Shown: positions 1 to 8,130, numbered from the stretch's first letter. The stretch is 64,000 nt of DNA from Lactococcus petauri (GCF_002154895.1 NZ_MUIZ01000004.1:162400-226399), one strand, 5' to 3'. The notes: a model not told the origin generated them from the letters alone. Translations and numbers: made by a program.

Positions 1-61
1 GGCAAGGTCAGAATCTTGAATGAACTTAATTAAAGTATATTATAGAGTATTTTCTGATACC

Positions 62-90
62 TTCCCTAGCCCTTGGACTAGGGAATTTTT
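62..90 (+). terminator. pyr operon attenuator terminator
   Basis: An 8-bp perfect stem (62-69 with 78-85) and an 8-base loop are followed by TTTTT at 86-90, just before pyrR. This is the form of a PyrR-controlled attenuator. The first bases of the window (GGCAAGG) resemble the 3' edge of a PyrR-binding loop, whose 5' half would lie outside the window. Confidence 0.8.
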
Positions 91-107
91 CTATATTGGA
101 GTGTTTT

Positions 108-632
108 ATGGCAAAAAAAGAAATCATTGATGAAATCACAATGAAACGTGCGATTACACGTATTACTTATGAAATTATTGAACGAAACAAAGAATTGGAT
201 AAACTTGTTCTTATCGGAATTAAGACACGCGGTGTGTACTTGGCTCAACGAATCCAAGAGCGCTTGGCACAGTTGGAAAGTATCGATATGCCTTTAGGCG
301 AACTTGATACACGTCCATTCCGTGATGATAAGAAAGCGACAGAAGATACAACAGAAATTAACGTTGATATTACAGGGAAAGACATTGTCTTAGTAGACGA
401 CGTGCTCTATACTGGTCGTACGATTCGTGCAGCGATTGATGGGTTAGTTGACCGTGGACGCCCTGCGCGTGTTCAGTTAGCAGTATTAGTTGATCGTGGC
501 CATCGTGAATTGCCGATTCGTGCGGATTATGTTGGAAAAAATATTCCCACGTCCCAAGGTGAAGAAATTATCGTCAACATGTCAGAAGTTGATGGTGAAG
601 ATAGCATCTTAATTAAGAAAGAAGAGGCTTAA
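108..632 (+). CDS. pyrR: PyrR, pyrimidine operon attenuation protein / uracil phosphoribosyltransferase
   Basis: PyrR binds pyr mRNA when UMP is abundant and promotes termination; many members also convert uracil and PRPP to UMP. The protein is 174 residues, the usual family length, with the PRPP-binding motif [12 protein letters not shown] at about residues 93-104. I chose ATG 108 over an in-frame TTG at 96 because GGAG at 98-101 then sits six bases upstream; the TTG lies inside that site. It is the first gene of pyrR-pyrP-pyrB-carA and follows an attenuator, so it probably regulates its own operon. Confidence 0.97.
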   Translation: MAKKEIIDEITMKRAITRITYEIIERNKELDKLVLIGIKTRGVYLAQRIQERLAQLESIDMPLGELDTRPFRDDKKATEDTTEINVDITGKDIVLVDDVLYTGRTIRAAIDGLVDRGRPARVQLAVLVDRGHRELPIRADYVGKNIPTSQGEEIIVNMSEVDGEDSILIKKEEA

Positions 633-634
633 TT

Positions 635-1921
635 GTGTCCAGTAATACAGATATTCTTTTAAAAGTTGACGAAAAACCAAAAGGCGGTCAATGGTTTGGC
701 CTTTCTTTCCAACATCTTTTTGCCATGTTTGGCTCAACGGTTTTAGTTCCAATACTCGTAGGTATCGACCCTGCAATTGCCCTGCTTAGTTCTGGTTTAG
801 GAACTTTAGCACATATGTCGGTGACACGGTTTAAAGTCCCAGCTTACATGGGTTCAAGTTTTGCTTACATTGGGGCAATGCAACTTCTGATGAAGCAAGG
901 TGGAATGCCAGCAATTGCTCAAGGGGCTTTAACCGGTGGTTTAGTTTACTTACTTGTTGCCATTATTGTTCGTTTTGCTGGGCAAGGCTGGATTGACCGA
1001 GTTTTACCACCTATCGTTGTGGGTCCAATCGTTATGGTCATCGGTCTTTCCTTGGCGCCTGTAGCTATCAATGACTCCATGTATACTAATCCAGGAGCGA
1101 TGACAGGATATAGTTTGCCTTTCTTAGCTATTTCTATGATTACTGTCATGGCAATCGTTATTTTCAGTATCTATGGTAAAGGCTTCCTATCTGTAGTTCC
1201 GATTTTGCTCGGTATTGTCACCGGATATATCGCAGCCATCATCATTGGAAAAGTAACTGGTCAAAGCATTGTGGACTTTTCAAATGTTTCCCAAGCAAGC
1301 TGGCTCTCACTTCCTACAATGGAAATTCCGTTTTTAAGTTATAAATGGGCCTTTTATCCTTCAGCAATCTTGACGATGGCGCCCATTGCCTTTGTTACAA
1401 TGACAGAGCACTTTGGACACATCATGGTCTTGAATTCCTTGACCGGCAAGGATTATTTTAAAGAGCCAGGACTTGACCGAACTTTGGCGGGTGATGGTGT
1501 AGCACAAGTTATTGCCTCATTCATCGGTGCACCCCCAGTAACTTCATATGGTGAAAATATCGGTGTTATGGCTATTACGAAGATACATTCGATCTATGTT
1601 ATCGCTGGCGCCGCTGTTCTTGCGGTAGTAGTCAGCTTCATCGGGAAATTGACAGCCTTGCTAACTTCTATCCCAAGTCCGGTTATCGGTGGAGCTTCCA
1701 TCGCCCTCTTTGGAGTTATTGCAGCGAGTGGTTTGAAAATTATTGTTGAAAATAAAATCAACTTTGATATCAAACGTAACTTGTTAATTTCAAGTGTCGT
1801 ACTGGTTATTGGTATCGGAGGTATGGTTCTTGATATCACGCAAAATCTACAAATTTCATCTGTAGCTATTGCAACAATTATTGGTATTGTGCTTAATCTG
1901 GTTTTGCCAGAGGAAGCTTAA
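635..1921 (+). CDS. pyrP: Uracil permease (NCS2/UraA family)
   Basis: A 428-residue polytopic membrane protein of the nucleobase-cation symporter-2 family that imports uracil. The sequence is a run of hydrophobic helices with family features such as GSSFAYIGA near residue 72 and MTEHFGHI near 257, and ends in a hydrophobic helix before PEEA. It begins with GTG three bases after the pyrR stop; GAGG at 624-627 is the binding site. Its place between pyrR and pyrB matches the lactococcal and bacillary pyr operons, and the pair PyrR/PyrP would couple uracil salvage to uptake. Confidence 0.95.
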   Translation: MSSNTDILLKVDEKPKGGQWFGLSFQHLFAMFGSTVLVPILVGIDPAIALLSSGLGTLAHMSVTRFKVPAYMGSSFAYIGAMQLLMKQGGMPAIAQGALTGGLVYLLVAIIVRFAGQGWIDRVLPPIVVGPIVMVIGLSLAPVAINDSMYTNPGAMTGYSLPFLAISMITVMAIVIFSIYGKGFLSVVPILLGIVTGYIAAIIIGKVTGQSIVDFSNVSQASWLSLPTMEIPFLSYKWAFYPSAILTMAPIAFVTMTEHFGHIMVLNSLTGKDYFKEPGLDRTLAGDGVAQVIASFIGAPPVTSYGENIGVMAITKIHSIYVIAGAAVLAVVVSFIGKLTALLTSIPSPVIGGASIALFGVIAASGLKIIVENKINFDIKRNLLISSVVLVIGIGGMVLDITQNLQISSVAIATIIGIVLNLVLPEEA

Positions 1922-1976
1922 TATAGCGATTTGCTCTTTAAAGGACAAATCACAGTCGTTCATTAACATTTTTAAA

Positions 1977-2002
1977 AATCATGCTACAGAGAGAGCATGA
2001 TT
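1977..2002 (+). promoter_or_regulatory. PyrR-binding-loop-like hairpin before pyrB
   Basis: A 9-bp perfect stem (1977-1985 with 1994-2002) has a loop containing CAGAGA, which fits the CNGNGA loop of PyrR recognition hairpins. No U-tract follows; the pyrB ribosome binding site AAAGGAG lies just downstream. A smaller possible hairpin (GATTTG/CAAATC, 1928-1951) precedes it. PyrR binding here is inferred. Confidence 0.5.
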
Positions 2003-2021
2003 AGGGTAAAGGAGACCTATA

Positions 2022-2945
2022 ATGTCAGTAACAAATGGTTTAGTAAGCTTGTCACATTTAACAAGCATGGAAGTGTTGTCAACAGAAGAAGTTATGGCTT
2101 TGATCAAACGTGCTTCCGAGTTTAAGAAGGGAACAGCAAAATTTGAAAATAATCGTCAAATTTTCACTTCTAACCTGTTCTTTGAAAACAGCACACGAAC
2201 ACATAACTCTTTCCATATCGCTGAACGTAAATTAGGCTTAGATGTGCTTGAATTTGATGTTGGAACAAGTGCATTGAGCAAAGGTGAGACACTGTACGAT
2301 ACAATTTTAACTTTAGACGCACTTGGCGTTGAAGTTTGTGTGATTCGCTCTTCTGAGGAACATTACTACGATCAGTTGATTAATTCAGATAATATCCATT
2401 GTGCCATTGTAAATGGTGGTGATGGAAGCGGACAACATCCAAGCCAATGTTTGCTGGATTTGATGACGATTTACGAAGAATTTGGGAAATTTGAAGGTTT
2501 AAAAATTGCCATCTCTGGTGATTTAACTCATTCTCGTGTTGCCAAATCAAATATGATGATGCTTCAGAAATTAGGGGCTCAAATCTATTTCACTGGACCT
2601 GAAAAATGGTACAAGGAAGAAGAATTCGGTGCTTATGGTAGTTATGCGCATCTGGATGATATCCTCCCAGAACTTGATGTGCATATGTTACTCCGTGTTC
2701 AATATGAACGCCATACAGCTGGAGATATTATTTCCAAAGAAGATTATCATGAACGCTATGGTTTAACCGTAGATCGTGCCGAAAAACTGCGTGATACAGC
2801 TATTATTATGCACCCTGCGCCAGTAAATCGTGATGTTGAAATTGCGGATAGCTTAGTAGAATGTGCGAAAAGCCGTATCGTCCAACAAATGACCAACGGT
2901 GTTTACACTCGTATGGCTATTTTAGAAGCAGTATTACGTGACTAA
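2022..2945 (+). CDS. pyrB: Aspartate carbamoyltransferase catalytic chain
   Basis: Catalyses the first committed step of pyrimidine synthesis, carbamoyl phosphate plus L-aspartate to N-carbamoyl-aspartate. The protein is 307 residues, typical of the catalytic chain. The carbamoyl-phosphate motif FFENSTRTH is near residue 52 and the C-terminal aspartate-binding segment [10 protein letters not shown] is near 265. No regulatory chain gene (pyrI) is present, as usual in Firmicutes. GGAG seven bases upstream supports the ATG. The 100-base gap from pyrP holds a PyrR-type hairpin, so this gene may have its own pyrimidine-dependent control. Confidence 0.97.
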   Translation: MSVTNGLVSLSHLTSMEVLSTEEVMALIKRASEFKKGTAKFENNRQIFTSNLFFENSTRTHNSFHIAERKLGLDVLEFDVGTSALSKGETLYDTILTLDALGVEVCVIRSSEEHYYDQLINSDNIHCAIVNGGDGSGQHPSQCLLDLMTIYEEFGKFEGLKIAISGDLTHSRVAKSNMMMLQKLGAQIYFTGPEKWYKEEEFGAYGSYAHLDDILPELDVHMLLRVQYERHTAGDIISKEDYHERYGLTVDRAEKLRDTAIIMHPAPVNRDVEIADSLVECAKSRIVQQMTNGVYTRMAILEAVLRD

Positions 2946-2968
2946 GCGAAGAATTATTGGAGGAATCT

Positions 2969-4033
2969 ATGAAGCGACTGTTAATATTAGAAGATGGAAC
3001 CATTTTTGAAGGGCAAGCAATTGGTGCCAATACAGATATCACTGGAGAACTTGTTTTTAGTACTGGAATGACTGGTTATCAAGAATCCATCACTGACCAA
3101 TCTTATAATGGGCAAATCTTGACCTTTACTTATCCATTGGTTGGAAATTATGGAGTCAATCGAGACGACTACGAATCAATTCATCCAAGCTGTAAAGCAG
3201 TCGTGGTGAGTGAAGCAGCACGCCGTCCATCAAACTGGCGTATGCAGATGTCACTGGATGAATTCTTAGAAGCAAAAAATATCCCTGGGATTTCAGGTAT
3301 TGATACCCGGGCTCTTACAAAAATTATTCGTCAACATGGCACTATGAAGGCTGCTTTGGTTAATGCTAAAGATGAAATAGAGCACCAAATGAGTCAACTT
3401 AAAGCAACTGTTTTACCTAATAATCAAGTGGAAAAAAGCAGCACTTTAACAGCATACTCTTCCCCAAATACGGGCAGAAAAGTAGTCGTTGTTGACTTTG
3501 GTCTTAAACATTCAATTTTACGTGAATTATCAAAAAGACATTGCGACATTACTGTCGTACCCCATAGTACGATTGCGGAAGAAATTTTAGAGATGAATCC
3601 AGATGGCGTCATGCTCACTAATGGACCTGGGGATCCAACAGATGTACCAGAAGCTGTAACAATGATTCAACAGATTCAAGGTAAAGTTCCGATTTTTGGA
3701 ATTTGTTTGGGGCACCAACTCTTTAGTCTAGCAAATGGCGCAACAACATATAAAATGAAGTTTGGCCATCGCGGCTTTAACCATGCTGTCAGAGAAATTG
3801 CAACAGGCCGAATTGACTTTACGAGCCAAAACCATGGATATGCCGTATCATCAGATGATCTACCAGAAGATCTTTTGGTTACCCATGTAGAAATAAACGA
3901 TGGGTCGATTGAAGGGGTACGTCACAAACGTTATCCAGCTTTCTCGGTGCAATTTCACCCAGATGCGGCTCCTGGCCCACATGATGCAAGTTATTTATTT
4001 GATGACTTTATGGATATGATGGATGAATATTAA
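2969..4033 (+). CDS. carA: Carbamoyl-phosphate synthase small (glutaminase) subunit
   Basis: Supplies ammonia from glutamine to the large subunit CarB. The protein is 354 residues: an N-terminal CarA domain and a C-terminal class I glutamine amidotransferase with the nucleophile motif GICLGHQL near residue 240. The catalytic His region reads [11 protein letters not shown], so the third triad residue is Asp where E. coli has Glu. I chose ATG 2969 over TTG 2957 because the upstream TTGGAGG is then the ribosome binding site. carB is absent; in lactococci it is encoded elsewhere. A strong terminator follows. Confidence 0.95.
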   Translation: MKRLLILEDGTIFEGQAIGANTDITGELVFSTGMTGYQESITDQSYNGQILTFTYPLVGNYGVNRDDYESIHPSCKAVVVSEAARRPSNWRMQMSLDEFLEAKNIPGISGIDTRALTKIIRQHGTMKAALVNAKDEIEHQMSQLKATVLPNNQVEKSSTLTAYSSPNTGRKVVVVDFGLKHSILRELSKRHCDITVVPHSTIAEEILEMNPDGVMLTNGPGDPTDVPEAVTMIQQIQGKVPIFGICLGHQLFSLANGATTYKMKFGHRGFNHAVREIATGRIDFTSQNHGYAVSSDDLPEDLLVTHVEINDGSIEGVRHKRYPAFSVQFHPDAAPGPHDASYLFDDFMDMMDEY

Positions 4034-4037
4034 AATT

Positions 4038-4065
4038 AAAAAACAGCTGAAAAGGCTGTTTTTTT
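4038..4065 (+). terminator. Terminator of the pyr-carA operon
   Basis: AAAAACAGC pairs with GCTGTTTTT around a short loop and runs into T residues, five bases after the carA stop. Confidence 0.85.
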
Positions 4066-4086
4066 AATAAATCATAAAGTTTAAGA

Positions 4087-4115
4087 TTGTATTCTTTTAT
4101 AAAAGTTGATATAAT
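4087..4115 (+). promoter_or_regulatory. bioY promoter
   Basis: TTGTAT (4087-4092), a 17-bp spacer and TATAAT (4110-4115). The spacer and downstream bases are very AT-rich. I see no recognisable BirA operator. Confidence 0.6.
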
Positions 4116-4145
4116 TTTATCTATAAAACAAAAAAGGACTTTTTT

Positions 4146-4694
4146 ATGAAAATTTCTAAAACATATTCTATTACTCTGATCGCTTTAGGAGCCGCGATTA
4201 TTGCAGTACTATCTCCTTTGGCTATTCCTGTGGGGATTGTACCCATAACACTTCAAACTTTAGCTATTGGGCTTATTGCAACGCTGCTACAGCCTCGTGA
4301 GAGCTTTTTTGCATTACTGATTTACCTCGTTTTAGGAGCAGTTGGTTTGCCTGTTTATGCAGGAGGAGCATCAGGAATTGGCGCTTTATTTGGTCCAACA
4401 GGTGGATTTTTATTCTCCTTTGTACTCGTAGCACCTCTCCTTTCGTACTTTTTACAGAAGACTGAACGCAAATTTTTCTCTATTTTATTGACAAATCTTC
4501 TAGCTCAGTTTTTGATTCTTGTACTTGGTACCGTATGGCTGAAATTCTTTATTGGTGCACCTTGGGGAACAGCCTTTGGTATTGGTTTTGCTCCTTTTAT
4601 TTTAGGAGCAATTATTAAGGCGATGATTGTAGCAGTAGTTAGTGTTGCACTTCTCGATGTTCTTTTTAAAACCAATCCTTATTTTTCCAAATAA
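4146..4694 (+). CDS. bioY: Biotin transporter BioY (ECF substrate-binding subunit)
   Basis: A 182-residue integral membrane protein that binds biotin and works with the shared energy-coupling (EcfAAT) module, which is not in this window. It has about six hydrophobic helices. Family features are the N-terminal stretch ending VPITLQTLAIGL near residues 30-42, the glycine-rich LVLGAVGLPVYAGG segment near 60, and the GPTGGFLFSF loop near 84. AAGGAC precedes the ATG. It stands alone between two terminators, with its own promoter, as is common for bioY in biotin-auxotrophic lactic acid bacteria. Confidence 0.93.
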   Translation: MKISKTYSITLIALGAAIIAVLSPLAIPVGIVPITLQTLAIGLIATLLQPRESFFALLIYLVLGAVGLPVYAGGASGIGALFGPTGGFLFSFVLVAPLLSYFLQKTERKFFSILLTNLLAQFLILVLGTVWLKFFIGAPWGTAFGIGFAPFILGAIIKAMIVAVVSVALLDVLFKTNPYFSK

Positions 4695-4703
4695 TAATTT
4701 ATA

Positions 4704-4736
4704 AAAAGCTTTCCAAATTATTGGAAAGTTTTTTTT
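4704..4736 (+). terminator. bioY terminator
   Basis: CTTTCCAA (4709-4716) pairs with TTGGAAAG (4721-4728) around ATTA, followed by eight T residues. Confidence 0.88.
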
Positions 4737-4809
4737 AGATAAAGAAAGGTGCTTTGTATTTGCCAAGCTTTATCTTATTTTCTCATAGAATTAATATATA
4801 ATTTTTATT

Positions 4810-4911
4810 ATGAGAAATAAAATAACTCAAAAATATCGGAAGAGTCTCATTGTAAAGAAGAATAAGTCACTTCCTATTTTCTTATTTAAAGAATACAGGA
4901 GGAAAGTATGA
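4810..4911 (+). CDS. Possible 33-residue upstream ORF overlapping the Spx-like gene
   Basis: A short basic reading frame (MRNKITQKYRK...) ends with TGA overlapping the ATG of the next gene (ATGA at 4908-4911). It has no ribosome binding site, but TATAAT at 4797-4802 lies seven bases before its ATG, so a transcript could begin at about the start codon. An open frame of this length can arise by chance in AT-rich DNA. Coupling to the downstream gene is an inference and I recognise no homologue. Confidence 0.3.
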   Translation: MRNKITQKYRKSLIVKKNKSLPIFLFKEYRRKV

Positions 4912-5303
4912 TTAAATTTTACTATAGACAAGGCTGCGGTTCTAGCCAAAAAGCAAAGTCATGGTTTGAAAAGTATAAAATAAATGTAGATATGAAAAGA
5001 ATTGGTGAAATTTCTAAGCAAGACTTGCAAAAAATTTTATCCTATATGGATGGAGGAATTGAGACGATTACTAAACGGTCGAGCATGAGTAATCCACAGA
5101 CACAGAATAGTTTAGAAATGCTTTTAGAAATGAATCTGGATGAAGGTCTAGAATATTTATCTCGGAATGCATACCTACTTCGTTCACCGATAGTTTTAGA
5201 TGAGAATAAAGTCCAAGTTGGTTATAACATGGATGATTTACGTCAATTCTTCCCAAGAGAGTACCGACGGTTAGAACTAGCTACAGACCAGGGATTTATC
5301 TAG
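4908..5303 (+). CDS. Spx/ArsC-family regulator, single-cysteine variant
   Basis: Spx proteins bind the RNA polymerase alpha C-terminal domain and redirect transcription under thiol or envelope stress; lactococci carry several paralogues. This 131-residue protein has the ArsC/Spx fold and the family C-terminal segment with PIVLDENKVQVGY and FFPREYRRLE. The usual CxxC redox switch near residue 10 is CGSS, so only one cysteine remains, and it is the only cysteine in the protein. AGGAGG precedes ATG 4908. Which of the lactococcal Spx or TrmA paralogues it matches is not clear from sequence alone. Confidence 0.85.
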   Translation: MIKFYYRQGCGSSQKAKSWFEKYKINVDMKRIGEISKQDLQKILSYMDGGIETITKRSSMSNPQTQNSLEMLLEMNLDEGLEYLSRNAYLLRSPIVLDENKVQVGYNMDDLRQFFPREYRRLELATDQGFI

Positions 5304-5331
5304 AAGTAAATAAAGAATTGGAACGAACAAA

Positions 5332-5457
5332 ATGAAAAAGTTTTGGAAAAAAGTAGAAGAAGGTATGGAGTATTTTGTTTATATCTTGTTTATTATTATG
5401 TTCTCAATCTTATTGGGATTTATTTGGCATATTATCCCTTGGATATGGGTAAAATAA
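5332..5457 (+). CDS. Small membrane peptide (41 residues)
   Basis: The frame starts at ATG 5332, 28 bases after the Spx-like gene and on the same strand, and stops in the left arm of a terminator. It encodes a charged N-terminus (MKKFWKKVEEGMEY), one long hydrophobic segment of about 20 residues, and a tryptophan-rich end (PWIWVK). This composition is typical of a real single-pass small membrane protein, not of random AT-rich sequence. The ribosome binding site is weak (GGAACG). I do not recognise a family. Co-transcription with the Spx-like gene suggests, but does not show, a stress-related role. Confidence 0.6.
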   Translation: MKKFWKKVEEGMEYFVYILFIIMFSILLGFIWHIIPWIWVK

Positions 5458-5486
5458 AAAAGAGACTCAGCTATAAGTCTCTTTTT
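5457..5486. terminator. Bidirectional terminator
   Basis: AAAGAGACT (5459-5467) pairs with AGTCTCTTT (5476-5484), with A and T runs on either side. It serves both the plus-strand small peptide and the minus-strand unit ending at 5467. Confidence 0.85.
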
Positions 5487-6045
5487 TTATTACTTCTTGG
5501 AAGACTGTTTTATTGACAGTCTTTGAGTTTTCTGCAATCCGGTAAAGGGCGTTACGCTGCAACAACTGTATCTTAGGTAGGAGAGATTGCCCATCTTTTA
5601 GATAAGTGCTAACCAGCTTATTAGGATCAAAGTCAATATCATCAGGAGGAAAGGAAATTAAACTTGAACCAAGATAGTCCTTCGTTGAAAGTATTCCTTC
5701 TTCAATATGATAGGTTCTTGCTTGTGGCTGTCCATTACTAAAGAAGGCAATTACAGCATTGTAGGCAACTTTTTTAGTTAGCCCGTAGCGTTTGTCCTTA
5801 TAACGGAGCAATGCGCTGAGAAGGAACTCCTGAGCTTCGAGGGGCATAAGCTGCGGTTGATAATGGAGTTGTACTAGAATTTCTTCACTTATCTTGTGAA
5901 AACCTGTAATCCCCACTAAAAAGCCATTGGGACTCACATAAAATTTTTTAAAATGTGTACGAATAGCTTGCTCATTTTCGGTAATTTGCCCATCTGAAAG
6001 CACAGAAATAAAATCCTTAGTGAGTGCTAAATTAAGAAAACTCAT
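5467..6045 (-). CDS. Conserved protein of unknown function, Ntn-hydrolase-like N-terminus
   Basis: A 192-residue protein whose start (LALTKDFISVLSDGQIT) resembles the opening beta strands of proteasome-type Ntn-hydrolase folds, where a similar 'DFVSLVSDG' pattern occurs. No N-terminal Thr, Ser or Cys nucleophile is visible after the initiator Met, so activity is doubtful. There is no signal peptide or membrane segment. Its ATG directly follows the queA stop codon (TAAATG), so it is probably translated by coupling to queA. I do not assign a function; the fold suggestion is weak. Confidence 0.6.
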   Translation of the reverse strand: MSFLNLALTKDFISVLSDGQITENEQAIRTHFKKFYVSPNGFLVGITGFHKISEEILVQLHYQPQLMPLEAQEFLLSALLRYKDKRYGLTKKVAYNAVIAFFSNGQPQARTYHIEEGILSTKDYLGSSLISFPPDDIDFDPNKLVSTYLKDGQSLLPKIQLLQRNALYRIAENSKTVNKTVFQEVIKKETYS

Positions 6046-7074
6046 TTATTTTACGAACATCGCATCGCCAAAGCTGAAGAAGCGATAGTGCTCATCAATT
6101 GCATGTTGGTAAGCTTCAAGGATAAAATCTTGCCCCGCAAAAGCAGCAACCAACATAACAAGTGTTGATTTTGGCAAGTGGAAGTTAGTGTTGAAAGCAT
6201 CAACGACTTTCCATTGATAGCCAGGTTTGATAAAGATATCTGTCCAGCCAGAATCTGCTTGAATATCTCCATCAAATTTTGTTCCAATCGTTTCTAATGT
6301 ACGGATAGAGGTTGTACCACAAGCAATTACCCGATGGCCAGACGCTTTAACAGCACGAAGTGTTGCCGCAGCTTCTTCAGACAATTGATAGAATTCACTA
6401 TGCATATGATGTTCTTCAATATTATCAACGCTCACTGGTCGGAAAGTACCCAAGCCTACGTGCAAAGTAAGTTCCACAACATGAACACCCTTAGCACGAA
6501 TCTTGTCTAATAGCTCAGGTGTGTAGTGCAAGCCGGCAGTTGGTGCTGCAGCCGATCCGTTTTCTTTTGCAAAGACGGTTTGATAACGTTCTTGATCTTC
6601 TAGTTTTTCATGAATATAAGGTGGAAGTGGCATTTCGCCTAAGCTTTCTAAAACTTCCAGGAAGATACCATCGTAACTAAATTCAACGATACGTCCGCCA
6701 TGTTCCAATTCTTCAACAACTGTTGCTTTTAAACGTCCATCGCCAAAAGAAAGTTCTTGACCAATGCGCATCCGTTTTGCGGGCTTAGCTAAAGTTTCCC
6801 ATTGATCACCTTCAGTGTTTTTGAGAAGGAGAAGCTCTACATGTCCTTGAGTTTCTGGCTTAACACCATAAAGACGTGCAGGAAGGACACGTGTATTATT
6901 GAGAACAAGGGCATCACCAGGATTAAGCTCATCCACAATATCATAGAAGTGTTTATCTTCCATAGAATGGCTTTCTTTATCCAAGACTAAAAGCTTTGAC
7001 TCAGAACGCTTTTCAAGAGGTGTTTGGGCGATAAGTTCTTCTGGTAAGTTAAAATCAAAATCATTAATGTTCAA
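6046..7074 (-). CDS. queA: tRNA preQ1(34) S-adenosylmethionine ribosyltransferase-isomerase
   Basis: QueA transfers and isomerises the ribosyl moiety of SAM onto preQ1 in the wobble position of tRNA, making epoxyqueuosine. The 342-residue length is typical. Family segments include [18 protein letters not shown] at the N-terminus, [13 protein letters not shown] near residue 60, [10 protein letters not shown] near 174 and FGDAMFV at the end. The start is TTG with no convincing ribosome binding site; no in-frame ATG lies nearby. It heads a two-gene minus-strand unit that ends at the bidirectional terminator near 5460. Confidence 0.95.
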   Translation of the reverse strand: MNINDFDFNLPEELIAQTPLEKRSESKLLVLDKESHSMEDKHFYDIVDELNPGDALVLNNTRVLPARLYGVKPETQGHVELLLLKNTEGDQWETLAKPAKRMRIGQELSFGDGRLKATVVEELEHGGRIVEFSYDGIFLEVLESLGEMPLPPYIHEKLEDQERYQTVFAKENGSAAAPTAGLHYTPELLDKIRAKGVHVVELTLHVGLGTFRPVSVDNIEEHHMHSEFYQLSEEAAATLRAVKASGHRVIACGTTSIRTLETIGTKFDGDIQADSGWTDIFIKPGYQWKVVDAFNTNFHLPKSTLVMLVAAFAGQDFILEAYQHAIDEHYRFFSFGDAMFVK

Positions 7075-7423
7075 AATATATTTTCTACTGCTTTCTTAAA
7101 TTTTTAATTTTCCTATATTATTGGATCCCTATGAAAAAGATACTTTTTCGAAAGAAGAAGAACTTTATCGTGTAATGATGACCCCTAATATAAAAATTTA
7201 TAATATAGATTTCCAATCTCTTCCTATGAAAAGTAGAGAACAGATAACAACAATATTATATCACAAATGAAAAGCTTAGATTAATCTTGCTTCTTTTTAG
7301 AGTAAAGTTATTTACTTCTATGCACTTTGTACAATTATTCCGCAAAAATAAATTAATGAGACATTATATAATGGTGTAAATAAAAAAAGCTACCCTGTTG
7401 AGATAGTTTTTTATTTCCCCAGT
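7075..7423. other. AT-rich intergenic stretch with a gene remnant
   Basis: This 349-base gap separates queA from a minus-strand XRE gene. It holds a short coding-like remnant (7121-7270) and, at 7381-7415, a poorly paired AAAAAAGCTA/TAGTTTTTTA element that may terminate the XRE gene from the other strand. A TATAAT-like string occurs at 7360-7370 with no gene after it. I see no RNA gene. Confidence 0.5.
7121..7270 (+). pseudogene. Probable 3' remnant of a lost gene
   Basis: An open frame from 7100 to the TGA at 7268-7270 reads like protein (DPYEKDTFSKEEELYRVMM near the middle) with normal residue mix, but has no ATG start and no ribosome binding site. A TTG at 7121 would give 49 residues. The best reading is the C-terminal tail of a gene whose 5' part was deleted. 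I cannot name the parent family. Confidence 0.35.
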
Positions 7424-7777
7424 TTAATCCTTGTTTTTAGAGTAAAAATAAGCATCGAGTGTCCTTTTTAAGAATACTCGATCTTTCTCTTCAATTATTT
7501 CTTTTTTATAGAAAAGAGCCTCGTCAATCAGGCGATCAAGGTTAAGAGAGAGTTTGTTTTTGTAGGTAGTATCAATATCAGATTTTTCAACTCCCAAAAT
7601 ATCGGCCATTTTTTGAATTACACCTTGTGAAGGTGTGATTCGCATATTAAGGTAATCTGATAAAGTAGAAGGAACTATCCCGATTTTAGAAGCGAAATCT
7701 TTCTGCTTTATACCGCTCATCTGAAGATACTTTTTAATATTAGTTGCGATAATAGCGCGATGTTCTTGAGTATCCAT
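7424..7777 (-). CDS. XRE-family transcriptional regulator
   Basis: A 117-residue protein with an N-terminal Cro/CI helix-turn-helix at about residues 12-68: KQKDFASKIGIVPSTLSDYLN gives the two helices, followed by the dimer-packing region around ADILGV. The C-terminal 45 residues are charged and helical, without a peptidase domain. No ribosome binding site precedes ATG 7777. Instead TATAAT ends six bases upstream, which suggests a leaderless mRNA, as for the lambda cI transcript from PRM. It diverges from a smaller XRE gene and probably represses the shared region through the inverted repeat at 7790-7806. Confidence 0.85.
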   Translation of the reverse strand: MDTQEHRAIIATNIKKYLQMSGIKQKDFASKIGIVPSTLSDYLNMRITPSQGVIQKMADILGVEKSDIDTTYKNKLSLNLDRLIDEALFYKKEIIEEKDRVFLKRTLDAYFYSKNKD

Positions 7778-7783
7778 GTATTT

Positions 7784-7812
7784 ATTATAGCGTTAAACAC
7801 AAACGCAATCAA
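7784..7812 (-). promoter_or_regulatory. Promoter of the minus-strand XRE gene
   Basis: On the minus strand, TTGATT (7812-7807), a 17-bp spacer and TATAAT (7789-7784). The ATG at 7777 is six bases beyond the -10 box, where transcription would be expected to start. Confidence 0.7.
7790..7806. promoter_or_regulatory. Inverted-repeat operator filling the promoter spacer
   Basis: GCGTT-AAACACA-AACGC is a 5-bp dyad occupying exactly the 17-bp spacer between the -35 and -10 boxes of the minus-strand XRE promoter. This is the expected position for autorepression. The binding protein is inferred. Confidence 0.5.
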
Positions 7813-7833
7813 GAAAAATAGTGCGGGTTTGCC

Positions 7834-7862
7834 TTGATTATTCATTTATAACGTATTATAAT
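7834..7862 (+). promoter_or_regulatory. Promoter of the plus-strand XRE gene
   Basis: TTGATT (7834-7839), 17-bp spacer, TATAAT (7857-7862). It mirrors the divergent promoter in both boxes and spacing. Confidence 0.7.
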
Positions 7863-7909
7863 TAAAATAATTGTGTTCATTTATGTTCAAATTAAGAAAT
7901 GAGGTTTTT

Positions 7910-8116
7910 ATGCAACAGAATTCTTTAAAAGGTTGGAGAGAAAAAGAAGGTTTGTCAAAGGAATTACTTGCAAGTAAATTGAATTTGACTGTCAGTGAGC
8001 TTGACGATTTAGAGAAAGATTCTTCTCGGATCTCTAAAAAAAAGTTAGAAAGAATTCTCGCATTATTTAATATTACCTACGATGAAATTATTTTAGGTAA
8101 GACAGAAAATCATTAA
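7910..8116 (+). CDS. Small XRE-family regulator
   Basis: A 68-residue protein that is essentially one helix-turn-helix domain: an N-terminal helix WREKEGLSKELLASKLNL, a recognition helix around TVSELDDLEKD, then packing helices to ITYDEI. The upstream in-frame codons from 7871 are excluded because AATGAGG lies 6-12 bases before ATG 7910. It is transcribed divergently from the larger XRE gene and points toward the wall-polymer locus 80 bases downstream, so it could regulate that locus. That link rests on position only. Confidence 0.75.
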   Translation: MQQNSLKGWREKEGLSKELLASKLNLTVSELDDLEKDSSRISKKKLERILALFNITYDEIILGKTENH

Positions 8117-8130
8117 AATTTATACGAGGA

